Below are positions 41,839 through 55,171 of a stretch of DNA of 64,000 nt, piece by piece; position 1 is the stretch's first letter; every line of letters starts with the position of its first letter. The notes under the pieces are model-generated. The model was given only the letters and a program-made list of their open reading frames with translations, ran no database searches and was not told where the DNA came from. Position numbers and translations under genes: made by a program. This DNA comes from Variovorax fucosicus (lineage in GTDB: Bacteria > Pseudomonadota > Gammaproteobacteria > Burkholderiales > Burkholderiaceae_C): positions 1,984,001-2,048,000 of the forward strand of contig NZ_JASZYU010000001.1 of assembly GCF_030316825.1 (NCBI RefSeq), in the 5' to 3' direction.

Positions 41839-42302
41839 CAGGAATGCAGAGCACTGCTCGGCCAGACGAAGGTGGCCTTGCTCGGCATGCCGGCCCGCAC
41901 TGTCAGTTCCTGCTTGAGCGTCTGGCCGTTGAGGGTGGCTTCGACCTCATAGCGCCCGGGCTCGAGGCGGGCCAGCATGAACGGGCCTTCGGAGGTGGCG
42001 CTCAGCAGCGCATTGCCGGACGAGATGTCGCGCACCTGCACCCTCACGTTGGCGGCGAAATCGGCGCCTTGCTTGTCAGCCCGATCCTTCACGGCAAATT
42101 CGAGCGTGGCTGCCCAGCGCGGCGACACGGTTTCCATGAACTGGGCCTCGTCACTGCCGATGCCGCCGCTCATGTACTCGATGCCGTTGGTGAAATGAAT
42201 GGGCGGATTGGCCGCCTGCGCCGAGAGTGCGCCCAGCAGGGCTGCGCCGCAAAGCACCGCGGCCGCGAGCGGCCGCATCGTTGTTTGCCAGGAGTTGTTC
42301 AT
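41838..42302 (-). CDS. Secreted protein, paralogue 1 (GIEYMSGG family)
   Basis: 154 residues. Signal peptide ALLGALSAQA, then mature ANPPIHFTNGIEYMSGGIG. A central conserved block (SPRWAATLEFAV) leads to a C-terminal beta-sandwich resembling a carboxypeptidase-regulatory-like domain (LLSATSEGPFMLARLEPGRY, EVEATLNGQTLKQELTVRAG). It shares the same architecture and several identical strings with the gene at 42399. The function is unknown; a periplasmic ligand-binding or structural role is possible. Confidence 0.75.
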   Translation of the reverse strand: MNNSWQTTMRPLAAAVLCGAALLGALSAQAANPPIHFTNGIEYMSGGIGSDEAQFMETVSPRWAATLEFAVKDRADKQGADFAANVRVQVRDISSGNALLSATSEGPFMLARLEPGRYEVEATLNGQTLKQELTVRAGMPSKATFVWPSSALHS

Positions 42303-42398
42303 GGTCGAAATCCTTTCGTCTGAGTGAAGCAAATTCACGACTTCACTCTGCGACGGCCTGCTTAGGCCAACCTGAACTCGGCGCGCGACGAGCGGCGC

Positions 42399-42902
42399 TT
42401 ACTGGCCCTGCGCCAGCGTGCGCGGCGGATGCGCCAGTGCGGCAAAGTCGACGTTCGACGGAAACAGGAACAGCGCGCTCGCTGCATAGCCGCCGATCAC
42501 CGTGACCTGCTGCACCACCGAAACACCACCCACCGAGGCCTCGACCTCGTAGGCGCCCGGCTCCAGCCGCGCCAGCATCAACGGGCCATCGACCTCGGCC
42601 TGCATCACCGCATGGCCGTTGTAGCGGTCGCGCACCTTGACCTGCACCGGCACCGGAAACGCACCACGCTGGCCCCGATTGACTGCAAATTCGAGCGTGG
42701 TCGACCAGCGCGGCGACACCATTTTCAGAAAGTCGGCTTCGTCGCGGTTCGCACCACCGCACATGTACTCGATGCCCTGCGCCATCCGGATCGGCGGGTT
42801 GGCCGCCGCCTGCGCGCCGGTTGCGAAGCTGCCCGACAAGGCTGTGCAACAACAAAGCACGGTAGCGAATCGGGAGCGGGCTGACATGGTGCGAAGGGTC
42901 AT
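42399..42902 (-). CDS. Secreted protein, paralogue 2 (GIEYMCGG family)
   Basis: 167 residues. The signal peptide has CTALSGSFATGAQA, then mature AANPPIRMAQGIEYMCGGANRDEA. The blocks SPRWSTTLEFAV and GPLMLARLEPGAYEVEAS align with paralogue 1, so the two arose by tandem duplication. The extra Cys in EYMCGG and the changed C-terminus (ALAHPPRTLAQGQ) indicate divergence. A start at 42887 (MSARSRF) is also plausible. Confidence 0.75.
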   Translation of the reverse strand: MTLRTMSARSRFATVLCCCTALSGSFATGAQAAANPPIRMAQGIEYMCGGANRDEADFLKMVSPRWSTTLEFAVNRGQRGAFPVPVQVKVRDRYNGHAVMQAEVDGPLMLARLEPGAYEVEASVGGVSVVQQVTVIGGYAASALFLFPSNVDFAALAHPPRTLAQGQ

Positions 42903-43936
42903 CGGTGAAAAGTCCTTTGAGGCACCCCAAGCAAGACTCGGGCGCGGTCGCAATTTGCCCCATTGCGCACTCTTCGGCTATTCGGTGCGACCCTGCCCCG
43001 CCGCCCGGGCTGTACCCGGCCCACCGGGCGCGGCTTGTCCCTTGCTATCTCTTCTTATTCTTCTTATTTAAATTAGTAGTAGTAGTAAGGGCAGCGCCAA
43101 TCTGTGGACAGTGCCATTTTTCCGTGGCGCCACAAGGACTTGCGTCCTCTCAACCACTGTGCGCAGCAGCGCTTTTCTGGTGTCGCGCCAAAAGGGACAA
43201 CATTGCCCCGCCCATCCGGTCTGTGGACAACCACTGCCTTGTGCCGGAACTGTCCCCAGAGTTGTGCTTTGACACGGCGCGAACGAGCCGCTAAAGGGAG
43301 GGGGTGCACGCGCCCAGGGGCTGCTTGCGGATTAAGCAGACTGTAGTTTTCCCTTGAAAAACAATGACTTGCGCGCGCCCTACACAGCAGTTCGCAAGTT
43401 GTTCACAGGGTTAGCCAAGGATTGTGGGGAGAAGGTTGTGACGTGGCGATGACGGTGCAGAGACGACTGCCGGGTTTATTTTTTCGTGCCAGCTTTGTCA
43501 CTGTCAGGCGCGATCGAGCGCTTGGCTCCCGGGGTCGCTCTCCATTTGATAGCGGCGAGCCGATTTAGCTCGAGCTTTGCGGGATGGGAGACACTCACGA
43601 CTCCATGACCTCTGACCTGCGCGATCTGCTGGAGCAAGGGCGAGCGGCACTGGCCGCCGTGGCTGGTCGTCGCGTGGTGCAAAAAAAGCGAATGACGCGC
43701 GGGGCTAGTGCGCGGCGCTGGTTGCACACATCGGGTGGATCGATGCGATGGCGCTACAGCCGCAGATCGCGTGGACACAAGACGAACTGACCCGAGACCG
43801 GAAGGAATCGCCGGATCGGCAGTTTCGGTTGCGCTGTGTGTAGTCCACTCGCCGCTGTCAATGCAGCCGCCTCGTCGACGCCTGAAAGCAAGACGCCACC
43901 CGAGGGTGGCGTTCGCAGCAGCTCTCGTGCGTACGC
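42903..43936. other. Long noncoding region downstream of gyrB with origin-like features
   Basis: About 1 kb has no convincing gene; short frames in it lack family features and ribosome-binding sites. It holds an AT-rich pyrimidine-rich tract (43051-43073) abutting TAGTAGTAGTAGTAA (43074-43088), a 14-nt GC spacer, and a DnaA-box-like TGTGGACAG (43103-43111). Further boxes are TGTGGACAA (43222-43230, 8/9 to consensus reversed) and TTGTTCACA (43399-43407). Read on the minus strand the order is box, GC cluster, trinucleotide repeat, AT-rich DNA, which is the layout of the B. subtilis unwinding site. Replication origin function is inference. Confidence 0.5.
43893..43912 (-). terminator. Probable gyrB terminator
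   Basis: ACGCCACC - CGAG - GGTGGCGT stem-loop about 25 bp after the gyrB stop; on the minus strand it is followed by CTTGCTTTC, a poor U-tract. Confidence 0.55.
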
Positions 43937-47750
<3,814 letters not shown>

Positions 47751-47793
47751 TGCTTACCTCTTCCTATCTTTCTTTGAGTTGCGTTCCAACGCT

Positions 47794-49173
47794 TCAGCCC
47801 TTGAGCGTTTGTTCGAGCACGTGGAGCTGCTGGTTCAGCTCGGTCAACTGTTGCCGTTCACCCGAGATCTTGCGCACCGCGTGCAACACGGTGGTGTGAT
47901 CGCGCCCGCCGAACAGCTCGCCGATTTCGGGCAGGCTCTTCTGCGTGAGTTCCTTGGCCAGGTACATCGCAATCTGGCGCGGCCGTGCAATGCTGGCCGG
48001 GCGCTTCTTGCTGTACATGTCGGCGACCTTGATCTTGTAGTAGTCGGCCACCGTCTTCTGGATGTTTTCCACAGAGATCTGGCGGTTCTGGATCGACAGC
48101 AGATCGCGCAGCGCTTCGCGCGCCAATGCGATCGAGATCTCTTTCTGGTTGAAACGCGAGTACGCGAGGATCTTGCGCAGCGCGCCTTCGAGCTCGCGCA
48201 CGTTCGAGCGCACGTTCTTGGCCACGAAGAAGGCGACTTCTTCCGGCATCTCGACCGATTCGACGCGCGCCTTGTTGATCAGGATGGCCACGCGCATCTC
48301 GAGTTCGGGCGGCTCGATCGCCACCGTCAGGCCCGAATCGAAGCGCGACACCAGCCGCTCGTGGATGTCGGCCAGGCCCTTCGGGTAGGTGTCGCTGGTC
48401 ATCACGATGTGCGATTTTTTGGCGAGCAGGGCTTCGAACGCGTTGAAGAACTCTTCCTGCGTCCGATCCTTGTTGGCGAAGAACTGCACATCGTCGATCA
48501 GCAACAAGTCGAGCGAGTGATAGCGCTCCTTGAACTCGTCGAAAGTCTTGCGCTGGTAGGCTTTGACCACATCCGACACGAACTGCTCGGCGTGGATGTA
48601 GAGAACTTTGGAATCGGGCCGGTCGGCCAGCAGCCGGTTGCCCACCGCGTGCATCAGGTGGGTCTTCCCCAGGCCGACGCCGCCGTAGATGAACAACGGG
48701 TTGTACAGATGGCCCGGCATGCCGGCCACGTGCATGGCCGCGGCGCGCGCCATGCGGTTGGCCGTGCCTTCCACCAGGGTGTCGAAAGTCAGGCCGGAGT
48801 TGAGCCGGTTCTTGAACGCAGCGGCGGCTGGATCCTCGCCCGGGCCGGGCACGTCGCGCGGCACGTCGGTTTCGGACATGACGGCCATTGGCGTAGAGCG
48901 CAAGGGCGCTTCGCGCGGAGCAAGCGCTAACTCAACGGCTACCGGCTGGCCATAAAGCTTCTCGGCCATGGAGGCAATCCGCCCCGAATACTGGGCCCGG
49001 ATCCAGTCGAGCTTGAAGCGGTTCGCGACGAACACGGTCATGCGCGACAGGTCGTCCGCGACCTGTGCGGTCAGCGGCTTGATCCATGTATTGAACTGCT
49101 GTTCGGACAGTTCCTGCGCCAGTTGATCGACACAGGCCTGCCACAGGCTGTCGCCGATGCTGTCACCCGGCAT
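47794..49173 (-). CDS. dnaA: Chromosomal replication initiator DnaA
   Basis: 459 residues. Domain I (1-85) has [20 protein letters not shown]. Domain III is the AAA+ part, with Walker [17 protein letters not shown], Walker [14 protein letters not shown], and the arginine-finger region VSRFDSGL. Domain IV has the DNA-binding signature [15 protein letters not shown]. It opens the replication origin. It is divergent from rpmH, with DnaA boxes between them, so autoregulation is expected. Confidence 0.97.
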   Translation of the reverse strand: MPGDSIGDSLWQACVDQLAQELSEQQFNTWIKPLTAQVADDLSRMTVFVANRFKLDWIRAQYSGRIASMAEKLYGQPVAVELALAPREAPLRSTPMAVMSETDVPRDVPGPGEDPAAAAFKNRLNSGLTFDTLVEGTANRMARAAAMHVAGMPGHLYNPLFIYGGVGLGKTHLMHAVGNRLLADRPDSKVLYIHAEQFVSDVVKAYQRKTFDEFKERYHSLDLLLIDDVQFFANKDRTQEEFFNAFEALLAKKSHIVMTSDTYPKGLADIHERLVSRFDSGLTVAIEPPELEMRVAILINKARVESVEMPEEVAFFVAKNVRSNVRELEGALRKILAYSRFNQKEISIALAREALRDLLSIQNRQISVENIQKTVADYYKIKVADMYSKKRPASIARPRQIAMYLAKELTQKSLPEIGELFGGRDHTTVLHAVRKISGERQQLTELNQQLHVLEQTLKG

Positions 49174-49221
49174 GGGGGCGCTGGCGCGTTGTGAAACCCG
49201 CTGTCATCTCTTGTTTTACTT

Positions 49222-49279
49222 TGTGGATAGTTCTAGTGCAAAGCGCCCGGCATTCTAACTTGTCAAAACCTTATCCACA
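49222..49279. promoter_or_regulatory. Pair of DnaA boxes upstream of dnaA
   Basis: TGTGGATAG (49222-49230; 8/9 to consensus on the minus strand) and a perfect TTATCCACA (49271-49279), 40 bp apart in opposite orientation. They lie in the dnaA-rpmH gap (49174-49453), the classical oriC/dnaA-promoter position in Burkholderiales. Genes on both sides run away from this gap, as expected at a replication origin. Confidence 0.75.
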
Positions 49280-49321
49280 TGCCCGGCGCTGTCACCAAAC
49301 CGTTATGAAACACCACCAATA

Positions 49322-49350
49322 TTGTCGCTCGGCCAAATGTTTGCGATAAT
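49322..49350 (+). promoter_or_regulatory. Sigma-70 promoter of rpmH-rnpA-yidD-yidC
   Basis: TTGTCG (49322-49327) and GATAAT (49345-49350) are separated by exactly 17 bp, oriented toward rpmH about 100 bp downstream. Confidence 0.65.
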
Positions 49351-49453
49351 CGCGGGTTTCCCTGAAAACCTCTTTGTGTGTTTCGGGGTTCCACCGCACC
49401 CGCGCACCGCACCGAAGCAATCGTTCCTCGGGCGGCTCATCAGGAAAAGCATC

Positions 49454-49588
49454 ATGAAACGCACCTACCAAGCATCCAAAGTTCGCCGCGCCCGTACCCA
49501 CGGCTTCCTCGTCCGCATGAAGACCCGTGGCGGCCGCGCTGTGATCAACGCACGCCGCGCCAAGGGCCGCAAGCGCCTGGCCGTCTGA
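49454..49588 (+). CDS. rpmH: 50S ribosomal protein L34
   Basis: 44 residues, matching the normal L34 length. The sequence [20 protein letters not shown] followed by [20 protein letters not shown] is the L34 family throughout (proteobacterial L34: MKRT[FY]QPS-x-x-KR-x-R-x-HGFR-x-RM). It is the first gene of the conserved rpmH-rnpA-yidD-yidC-mnmE series on the right side of the origin. Confidence 0.97.
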   Translation: MKRTYQASKVRRARTHGFLVRMKTRGGRAVINARRAKGRKRLAV

Positions 49589-49659
49589 CGGCACCCCCGC
49601 GGGCGCCGTTGTCAGCCATCGAGCCACCGCCAGCTTTACCGGCAGGCGCACTGGCTTCC

Positions 49660-50049
49660 ATGCAGCGGCTCCAGACCCGCGCTCAATTTCAGGCCGTCCT
49701 CGCGGGTTCCACCGTGGCGCGCACCGCTCACTTCGCCCTGCACCGTTGTGCGCTCGACGGCCCTTCGCATCCTGCCGCACCCCTGTTCACCGTGGACGAC
49801 GTGTGGATCGGCGCGATGGTGCCCAAGCGCTGGGCCAAGCGCGCCGTGACGCGCAACGCGATCAAACGCCAGATCTACAACGTGAGCGCCTCGGCCGACG
49901 TGGTGCTGCCGCGCGCCGCGCACGTGGTGCGCCTGCGCGCCGGTTTCGATCGCAAGGAATTCGTGAGCGCCAGCTCCGATCGGCTCAAGGCCGCCGTGCG
50001 GGCCGAGCTCCAGCAGTTGCTTGCGCGCGCGGCGGGAGCACGGCCGTGA
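49660..50049 (+). CDS. rnpA: Ribonuclease P protein component
   Basis: 129 residues from ATG. The family core is WAKRAVTRNAIKRQIYN, containing the RNR region that contacts RNase P RNA, with an N-terminal strand LQTRAQFQAVLAGSTVARTA. An in-frame TTG at 49609 would add 17 Ala/Pro-rich residues and is less likely. The stop overlaps the yidD start (GTGA). It acts with RnpB RNA in tRNA 5' processing; rnpB is not in this window. Confidence 0.92.
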   Translation: MQRLQTRAQFQAVLAGSTVARTAHFALHRCALDGPSHPAAPLFTVDDVWIGAMVPKRWAKRAVTRNAIKRQIYNVSASADVVLPRAAHVVRLRAGFDRKEFVSASSDRLKAAVRAELQQLLARAAGARP

Positions 50050-50312
50050 TACAGCGGCTGCTGGTCGGCTTGGTCAAAGGCTACCGGCTGCTGCTGAGCC
50101 CATGGCTCGGTGCTTCCTGCCGCTTCGAGCCGACCTGCTCGGTGTATGCGATCGGGGCGCTCGAAACCCACGGCGCCGCGCGCGGCAGCTACCTCACGCT
50201 GAAACGGCTGGCACGCTGCCAGCCCTGGTGCGAAGGCGGGCACGATCCGGTGCCGCCCGCCTCCGGCGCGCTGTTCACTTCTCTTATCTCCGACAAGAAG
50301 CCTTCTTCATGA
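50046..50312 (+). CDS. yidD: Membrane protein insertion efficiency factor YidD
   Basis: 88 residues from a GTG overlapping the rnpA stop. The conserved core is LVKGYRLLLSPWLGASCRFEPTCS, then YAIGALETHGAARGSYLTLKRLARCQPWCEGGHDP, containing the family cysteines (two in the CRFEPTC motif). The stop overlaps the yidC start. It assists YidC-dependent membrane insertion. Confidence 0.93.
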   Translation: MIQRLLVGLVKGYRLLLSPWLGASCRFEPTCSVYAIGALETHGAARGSYLTLKRLARCQPWCEGGHDPVPPASGALFTSLISDKKPSS

Positions 50313-52063
50313 ACGATATTCGCCGAACCATCCTCTGGGTGATCTTTGGTTTCTCGCTGGTGCTGCTGTGGGATCAATGGCAGGTCCACAACGGCAACAA
50401 GCCGACCTTCCTGCCATCCGCGCAACAGGCGAAGCCGGCGAACCAGCCGGTGGCGCCTGCGGCGTCCGGCGCCGCTGCCTTGCCCGCCGCCGCCAGCGCA
50501 AGCGCCGCCGGCACAAGTTCGGCCGCCGTGCCGGCGCAGGCTGGCGCCCCCGCGGGTGAAAAGGTCACCGTCTCCACCGACGTGTTCAAGGCGGTCATCG
50601 ACGGCCAGGGTGGCACGCTCTCGCACCTGCAGTTGCGCAAGTACGCCGACGAGACCAACAACCATGGCCTCGTCGAGTGGTTCAAGAAGCTGGTCGGCAT
50701 GCCCGTGCCGCTGAACGAGGTCAAGGACGTGGCGCTGATGGAAGACGGCTCGCCCGCCACGCGCTATGTGGCGCAGACCGGTCTGCTGAATCCTGTCGAC
50801 ACCGGTGCGCGCTTCCCGAACCACCTGACCGCCATGACGGCGAAGCCCGGGCCGCGCGAGCTGGCCGAGGGCCAGAATTCGCTCGAAGTCGTGTTCGAGT
50901 CGCAGCCGGCCGGCGGCCTGAAATACGTCAAGACCTATTTGTTCACGCGGGGCGACTACTCCATCCGCGTCAGGCACCAGGTCGTCAACGTGAGCGACCA
51001 GCCGGTCGATGCGCAGCTCTACCTCCAACTGGTGCGTCACGGCACGGTGGCGGCCGGCACGATGTTCGGCACCAACACGTATGCCGGCCCGGCTGCGTAC
51101 ACCGACGAAAAGAAGTTCCACAAGATCGACTTCGCGGACATCCAGAAGAAGAAGGCCGAAGTGCCGCCGCCGGCCACCAACGGCTGGATCGCGATGATCC
51201 AACACTACTTCGTCTCGGCGTGGCTGCTCAACGCACCAGGCAGCGATACCCTGAAACGCGAATTCCGCGTGGCCGACCTCGGCAACAACCTCTATTCGGT
51301 CGCCATGGTGCTTCCGTTGAACAAGCTGGCGCCCGGCGCGTCGCAGACCATCGACAGCGACCTGTTCGCCGGCCCCGAGGAAGAAAAGAAGCTCGAGGCC
51401 CTCGCCCCGGGCCTCGAACTGGTCAAGGACTACGGCATCTTCGCGATCATCTCGAAGCCGCTCTACTGGCTGCTGAACCAGTTGCACGGCATCCTGGGCA
51501 ACTGGGGCTGGGCCATCGTCGCGCTGGTTGTGCTGCTGAAGGCGGCCTTCTACTGGCTCAATGCCAAGGCCTACGCCAGCATGGCCAAGATGAAGGCCAT
51601 CAACCCGAAGGTGATGGAGATGCGCGAGCGGCTGAAAGACAAGCCGCAGGAGATGCAACAGGAGATGATGCGCATCTACCGCGAGGAAAAGGTCAATCCG
51701 ATGGGCGGCTGCTTCCCGATCGTGATCCAGATCCCGGTGTTCATCGCGCTCTACTGGGTGCTGCTGTCGTCGGTCGAAATGCGCCACGCACCGTGGATCG
51801 GCTGGATCCACGACCTCTCGGCACCGGATCCCTGGTTCATCCTGCCGGTGGTGATGACCGCCACCTCGCTGTTCCAGACCTGGCTCAACCCGACGCCGCC
51901 CGATCCGATGCAGGCCAAGCTGATGTGGATCATGCCGCTCGCGTTCAGCGTGATGTTCATCTTCTTCCCGGCCGGCCTGGTGCTGTACTGGATCACCAAC
52001 AACACGCTGTCGATTGCGCAGCAGTGGTTCATCAACAAGCGGCTCGGCGTGCTGGGCAAGTGA
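50309..52063 (+). CDS. yidC: Membrane protein insertase YidC
   Basis: 584 residues. The N-terminal helix is [20 protein letters not shown]. An Ala/Pro-rich linker (about 40-90) leads to the large periplasmic beta-sandwich domain. The conserved insertase core begins near [20 protein letters not shown], with the [20 protein letters not shown] and [20 protein letters not shown] segments and last helices [16 protein letters not shown]. It inserts and folds inner-membrane proteins. It is coupled to yidD by ATGA. Confidence 0.96.
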   Translation: MNDIRRTILWVIFGFSLVLLWDQWQVHNGNKPTFLPSAQQAKPANQPVAPAASGAAALPAAASASAAGTSSAAVPAQAGAPAGEKVTVSTDVFKAVIDGQGGTLSHLQLRKYADETNNHGLVEWFKKLVGMPVPLNEVKDVALMEDGSPATRYVAQTGLLNPVDTGARFPNHLTAMTAKPGPRELAEGQNSLEVVFESQPAGGLKYVKTYLFTRGDYSIRVRHQVVNVSDQPVDAQLYLQLVRHGTVAAGTMFGTNTYAGPAAYTDEKKFHKIDFADIQKKKAEVPPPATNGWIAMIQHYFVSAWLLNAPGSDTLKREFRVADLGNNLYSVAMVLPLNKLAPGASQTIDSDLFAGPEEEKKLEALAPGLELVKDYGIFAIISKPLYWLLNQLHGILGNWGWAIVALVVLLKAAFYWLNAKAYASMAKMKAINPKVMEMRERLKDKPQEMQQEMMRIYREEKVNPMGGCFPIVIQIPVFIALYWVLLSSVEMRHAPWIGWIHDLSAPDPWFILPVVMTATSLFQTWLNPTPPDPMQAKLMWIMPLAFSVMFIFFPAGLVLYWITNNTLSIAQQWFINKRLGVLGK

Positions 52064-52098
52064 TGTTGCCGGGCTGACCGCCCACCGCCCCGCCACCC

Positions 52099-52126
52099 AA
52101 GGGCCGCATTCGCGGCCCTTTTTCTT
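52099..52126 (+). terminator. Intrinsic terminator after yidC
   Basis: AAGGGCCGC - ATTC - GCGGCCCTT stem-loop followed by TTTTTCTTT. It ends the rpmH-yidC transcript, leaving mnmE with its own start. Confidence 0.9.
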
Positions 52127-52148
52127 TGGCGGCTTCGGCTCTGAAAGA

Positions 52149-53564
52149 ATGCGCACCATGCTCTCGAACACCACCGACCCGATCGTCGCCGTTGCCACTG
52201 CCGCCGGTCGTGGCGCGGTGGGCATCGTGCGCGTGTCGGGTGCCCGGCTGGCGCCGCTGATCGCCGCGGTCTGCGCCAAGCCGCTCAGGCCGCGCGAGGC
52301 CACCTACCTCCCCTTCCGCGATGCCACGGGCGAGCCGGTCGACCACGGGCTGGCCATCCACTTTCCTGCGCCGCATTCGTTCACCGGCGAAGACGTGCTC
52401 GAGCTTCAGGCGCATGGCGGCGCGGTGGTGCTGCAGCTGCTGCTGGCTCGCTGTCTCGAAGCCGCGGCCGAGGTCGATGGCGCAACCGGCCGTGCCCGCG
52501 TGCCGGGCCTGCGCGTCGCGCAGCCGGGCGAGTTCAGCCAGCGTGCCTTCCTCAACGGAAAGATCGATCTGGCGCAGGCCGAGGCGATCGCCGACCTGAT
52601 CGATGCCAGCACCGAAGCCGCAGCGCGCAGCGCCGGCCGCTCGCTTTCGGGTGCGTTCTCGCGCGAGATCCATGTGCTGCGCGACGCCCTGGTGCATCTG
52701 CGCATGCTGGTCGAGGCCACGCTCGACTTCCCCGAGGAAGACATCGATTTCCTGCAGAAGGCCGACGCCGCGGGGCAGCTCGCCGCGCTGCAGGCGCAAC
52801 TGGCCGCGGTGCGCCGGCGCGCGCAGCAGGGTGCGCTGCTGCGCGAAGGCATCAAGGTCGTGATCGCCGGCCAGCCCAACGCGGGCAAGAGCTCGCTGCT
52901 CAACGCGCTCGCCGGGGCCGAACTCGCGATCGTGAGTGCGGTGCCCGGCACCACGCGCGACGTCGTGGCGCAAACCATCCAGATCCACGGCGTGCCGGTG
53001 CATGTGGCCGACACCGCCGGCCTGCGTGAGAGCCACGACGAGGTCGAGCAGATCGGCATCGCCCGGGCCTGGAACCAGATCGAATCGGCCGACGCCGTGC
53101 TGTTCCTGCACGACCTCACGCGTGCGGACGACGCAGCCTACGCGTCAGGCGACGGCGACATCCTTGCCTCGCTCCAGCGCAAGCTGCCGAACGGGGTGCC
53201 GGTGCTCGATGTCTGGAACAAGCACGACGCGGTATCGGCCGCGGCGCAGCGGGACGGCCTGGTGCTGTCCGCCAAGACCGGCTTCGGGATCGAGGCGCTG
53301 CGCAGCCGGCTGCTCGACATCGCAGGCTGGCAGGCGGTGCCCGAAGGTGTGTACCTGGCGCGTGCGCGCCATGTGCAGGCCCTCCGCCAGGTGGCCGACC
53401 ACGTGGACCAGGCGGCCGGGCAACTGGCGGCGCGGCTGCCGGCGCTCGACCTGCTGGCCGAAGAGCTTCGCCTGGCCCAGAACGCGCTGAACGAAATCAC
53501 GGGCGAGTTCGGTGCCGACGAACTGTTGGGAGTGATCTTTTCTCGCTTCTGTATTGGTAAGTAG
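52149..53564 (+). CDS. mnmE: tRNA uridine-5-carboxymethylaminomethyl modification GTPase MnmE
   Basis: 471 residues (ATG 52149; a second ATG at 52158 is close). The N-terminal folate-binding domain has [20 protein letters not shown] and [16 protein letters not shown]. The inserted G domain has [16 protein letters not shown] (P-loop), [13 protein letters not shown] (switch I) and VADTAGLRE (DTAG), with NKHD-type specificity (VWNKHDAV). The last residues FCIGK carry the catalytic-loop Cys of MnmE. With MnmG it modifies wobble uridines. Confidence 0.96.
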   Translation: MRTMLSNTTDPIVAVATAAGRGAVGIVRVSGARLAPLIAAVCAKPLRPREATYLPFRDATGEPVDHGLAIHFPAPHSFTGEDVLELQAHGGAVVLQLLLARCLEAAAEVDGATGRARVPGLRVAQPGEFSQRAFLNGKIDLAQAEAIADLIDASTEAAARSAGRSLSGAFSREIHVLRDALVHLRMLVEATLDFPEEDIDFLQKADAAGQLAALQAQLAAVRRRAQQGALLREGIKVVIAGQPNAGKSSLLNALAGAELAIVSAVPGTTRDVVAQTIQIHGVPVHVADTAGLRESHDEVEQIGIARAWNQIESADAVLFLHDLTRADDAAYASGDGDILASLQRKLPNGVPVLDVWNKHDAVSAAAQRDGLVLSAKTGFGIEALRSRLLDIAGWQAVPEGVYLARARHVQALRQVADHVDQAAGQLAARLPALDLLAEELRLAQNALNEITGEFGADELLGVIFSRFCIGK

Positions 53565-53650
53565 CAACAGAAGTGTGCATTTATGTGACATTTGTTCCCC
53601 CTGGTTAGGCCGATCCTTCATACTTCAAGCGGCCAACCAAGGGTTGAAAT

Positions 53651-54118
53651 ATGTCTTCCACGATCCAGGATCTGTGCCGCGCCGTTGCACAAAACACCAG
53701 TTATGACGCCTTCGCGCCGGCGCTGAGCCCGCAGCAATGGGAGTTGCTTGCCGCCTACATGGTCCCGAACGACCTCTCTGCAGGAGAGGTGTTGATCAAC
53801 CAGGGCTCACACGATCGCACCCTGTTCTTCATCGAAAGCGGCGCGCTGAGCGTGCACCTGATCGGCGACAAGGGCCAAATGCAGCTGGCCATCCTCAACC
53901 CCGGATCGGTGGTGGGCGAAGGCTCCTTTTTCTCGCGTCTGCCGCGCTCCGCCAACGTGGTTGCAACCGGTTCGGCGCGGGTCTGGCGCATGACGCCGAT
54001 CCGCTTCGCCGAGCTGGCCAATCGTCAGCCGAGCGTGGGCCTCGAACTCATCATGGCGCTCGGCGGAGTGATCGCCAAACGCATGGTCAATCGCCCGAAA
54101 CGCGTCGCCGTCACCTGA
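53651..54118 (+). CDS. Stand-alone cyclic-nucleotide-binding domain protein
   Basis: 155 residues. The fold is a Crp/cNMP-binding domain: VLINQGSHDRTLFFIESGAL, LNPGSVVGEGSFFSRLPRSA (the phosphate-binding-cassette position, G-x-E-GSFF) and VVATGSARVWRM. No helix-turn-helix follows, so it is not a standard Crp regulator. The PBC residues (G-E-G-S-F-F) differ from the cAMP-type GE(L/A)...R, so the ligand is uncertain. It precedes two zinc-ribbon membrane proteins. Confidence 0.85.
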   Translation: MSSTIQDLCRAVAQNTSYDAFAPALSPQQWELLAAYMVPNDLSAGEVLINQGSHDRTLFFIESGALSVHLIGDKGQMQLAILNPGSVVGEGSFFSRLPRSANVVATGSARVWRMTPIRFAELANRQPSVGLELIMALGGVIAKRMVNRPKRVAVT

Positions 54119-54191
54119 GACGGACGCGTCCGCGTCGCTCCACCGGGCGCCGGCAGGCGGCAGCGTTACAAACAGATCGGAGAAGCAATAG

Positions 54192-55133
54192 ATGTCTGTG
54201 GTATGCGCAGACTGCAGCACGGAAAACCGTGATGCAGCCAAGTTTTGCAAGAGCTGCGGCGCCAAGCTGATCGTCCCGCGGGCGCCGTCGATCGCCCCTG
54301 TGCCGCCGGCCGACACGGCGTGGCCGGTCACGGCTCCAGCACCGCTTGCGCGCACGCCGGAGCTGCCGGCCGGATTGTTCGACCCCAGCGTTCCGGCACC
54401 TGCGCCGCAAATGCCTGCGCGTGCCGCCCTGCCGGCGGAAGAGGCCACGGTGATCGTCGGCGCTGCGGCGCGCGTACAGCCGCCGAAACCGCCGAAACCG
54501 CCGCCTGCGCCCGTGCAACCCGCGGTCACGCGGAAGCCGCCGCCGCACGTCAGCAAGGGGTTGGCCGCCACCCCGAAATCGTCGGGCAAGGGGCTCCGGA
54601 TCGGCATCGTCGCACTTGCCGTCCTGGTGGGCGCCGGTGGCTGGTACCTGCTGCGCGATGGCAATCCCGCGCCCGTTGTCGCTGCAGCGCCGCCGACGGT
54701 CGTGGCGGCGGCGCCTGCGCCGGCTCCGGTGACCGAGCCGGCCGCCGTGGCGCCCGCAACCGCGCCCGAGCCGCCCGCGCCCCCGCCCGTTGTAGCCACG
54801 CCAGCGCCCACGCCGGCGCCTGTCGACGCTGTCGCACCGGCGCGGCCACCGGTCGTTGCAGCGGCACCGAAGCCTCGCAAGGTGCCGGTTGCTGCGCCAC
54901 CGGCCGCGCCCGCGGAAACGGCCGCGCCCGCGGTGCCCGCGCCGCCACCGGCAGCCCCGCCGCCGCCAGCCAACCCTCAAACCGCTTGCGCTGGCCGCAA
55001 TTTCGTTGCGTTGGCGCAGTGCATGGCATCCCAATGCGCCAAGGCCGAATTCAAGGCGACCCCGCAATGCGATGCGGTACGCGCGCAGCAGCGGCTCGAG
55101 GAAGAAAAACGCAACCCGAGCTTGCTCAACTGA
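54192..55133 (+). CDS. Zinc-ribbon, Pro/Ala-rich membrane protein (1)
   Basis: 313 residues. The N-terminal zinc ribbon has CADCSTENRDAAKFCKSCGA (C-x2-C...C-x2-C). A Pro/Ala-rich region follows, then one membrane helix (LRIGIVALAVLVGAGGWYLL, ~137-157), then a long Pro/Ala/Val-rich periplasmic stalk (~160-260). The C-terminal domain has CAGRNFVALAQCMASQCAKA with four Cys. Zinc ribbon inside and stalk outside suggests signal transfer across the membrane. The family is not named. Confidence 0.75.
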   Translation: MSVVCADCSTENRDAAKFCKSCGAKLIVPRAPSIAPVPPADTAWPVTAPAPLARTPELPAGLFDPSVPAPAPQMPARAALPAEEATVIVGAAARVQPPKPPKPPPAPVQPAVTRKPPPHVSKGLAATPKSSGKGLRIGIVALAVLVGAGGWYLLRDGNPAPVVAAAPPTVVAAAPAPAPVTEPAAVAPATAPEPPAPPPVVATPAPTPAPVDAVAPARPPVVAAAPKPRKVPVAAPPAAPAETAAPAVPAPPPAAPPPPANPQTACAGRNFVALAQCMASQCAKAEFKATPQCDAVRAQQRLEEEKRNPSLLN

Positions 55134-55171
55134 AGCGGGCCGCGCCGAAGCAGCCAGTGGTTCTCAAGAAA

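Noticed and set aside
43584..43790. 68-codon plus-strand frame with DLRDLLEQ, which recalls H-NS-like proteins that can sit near gyrB
   Set aside because: Only the first dozen residues are suggestive; there is no H-NS C-terminal DNA-binding motif and the rest is basic low-complexity sequence.
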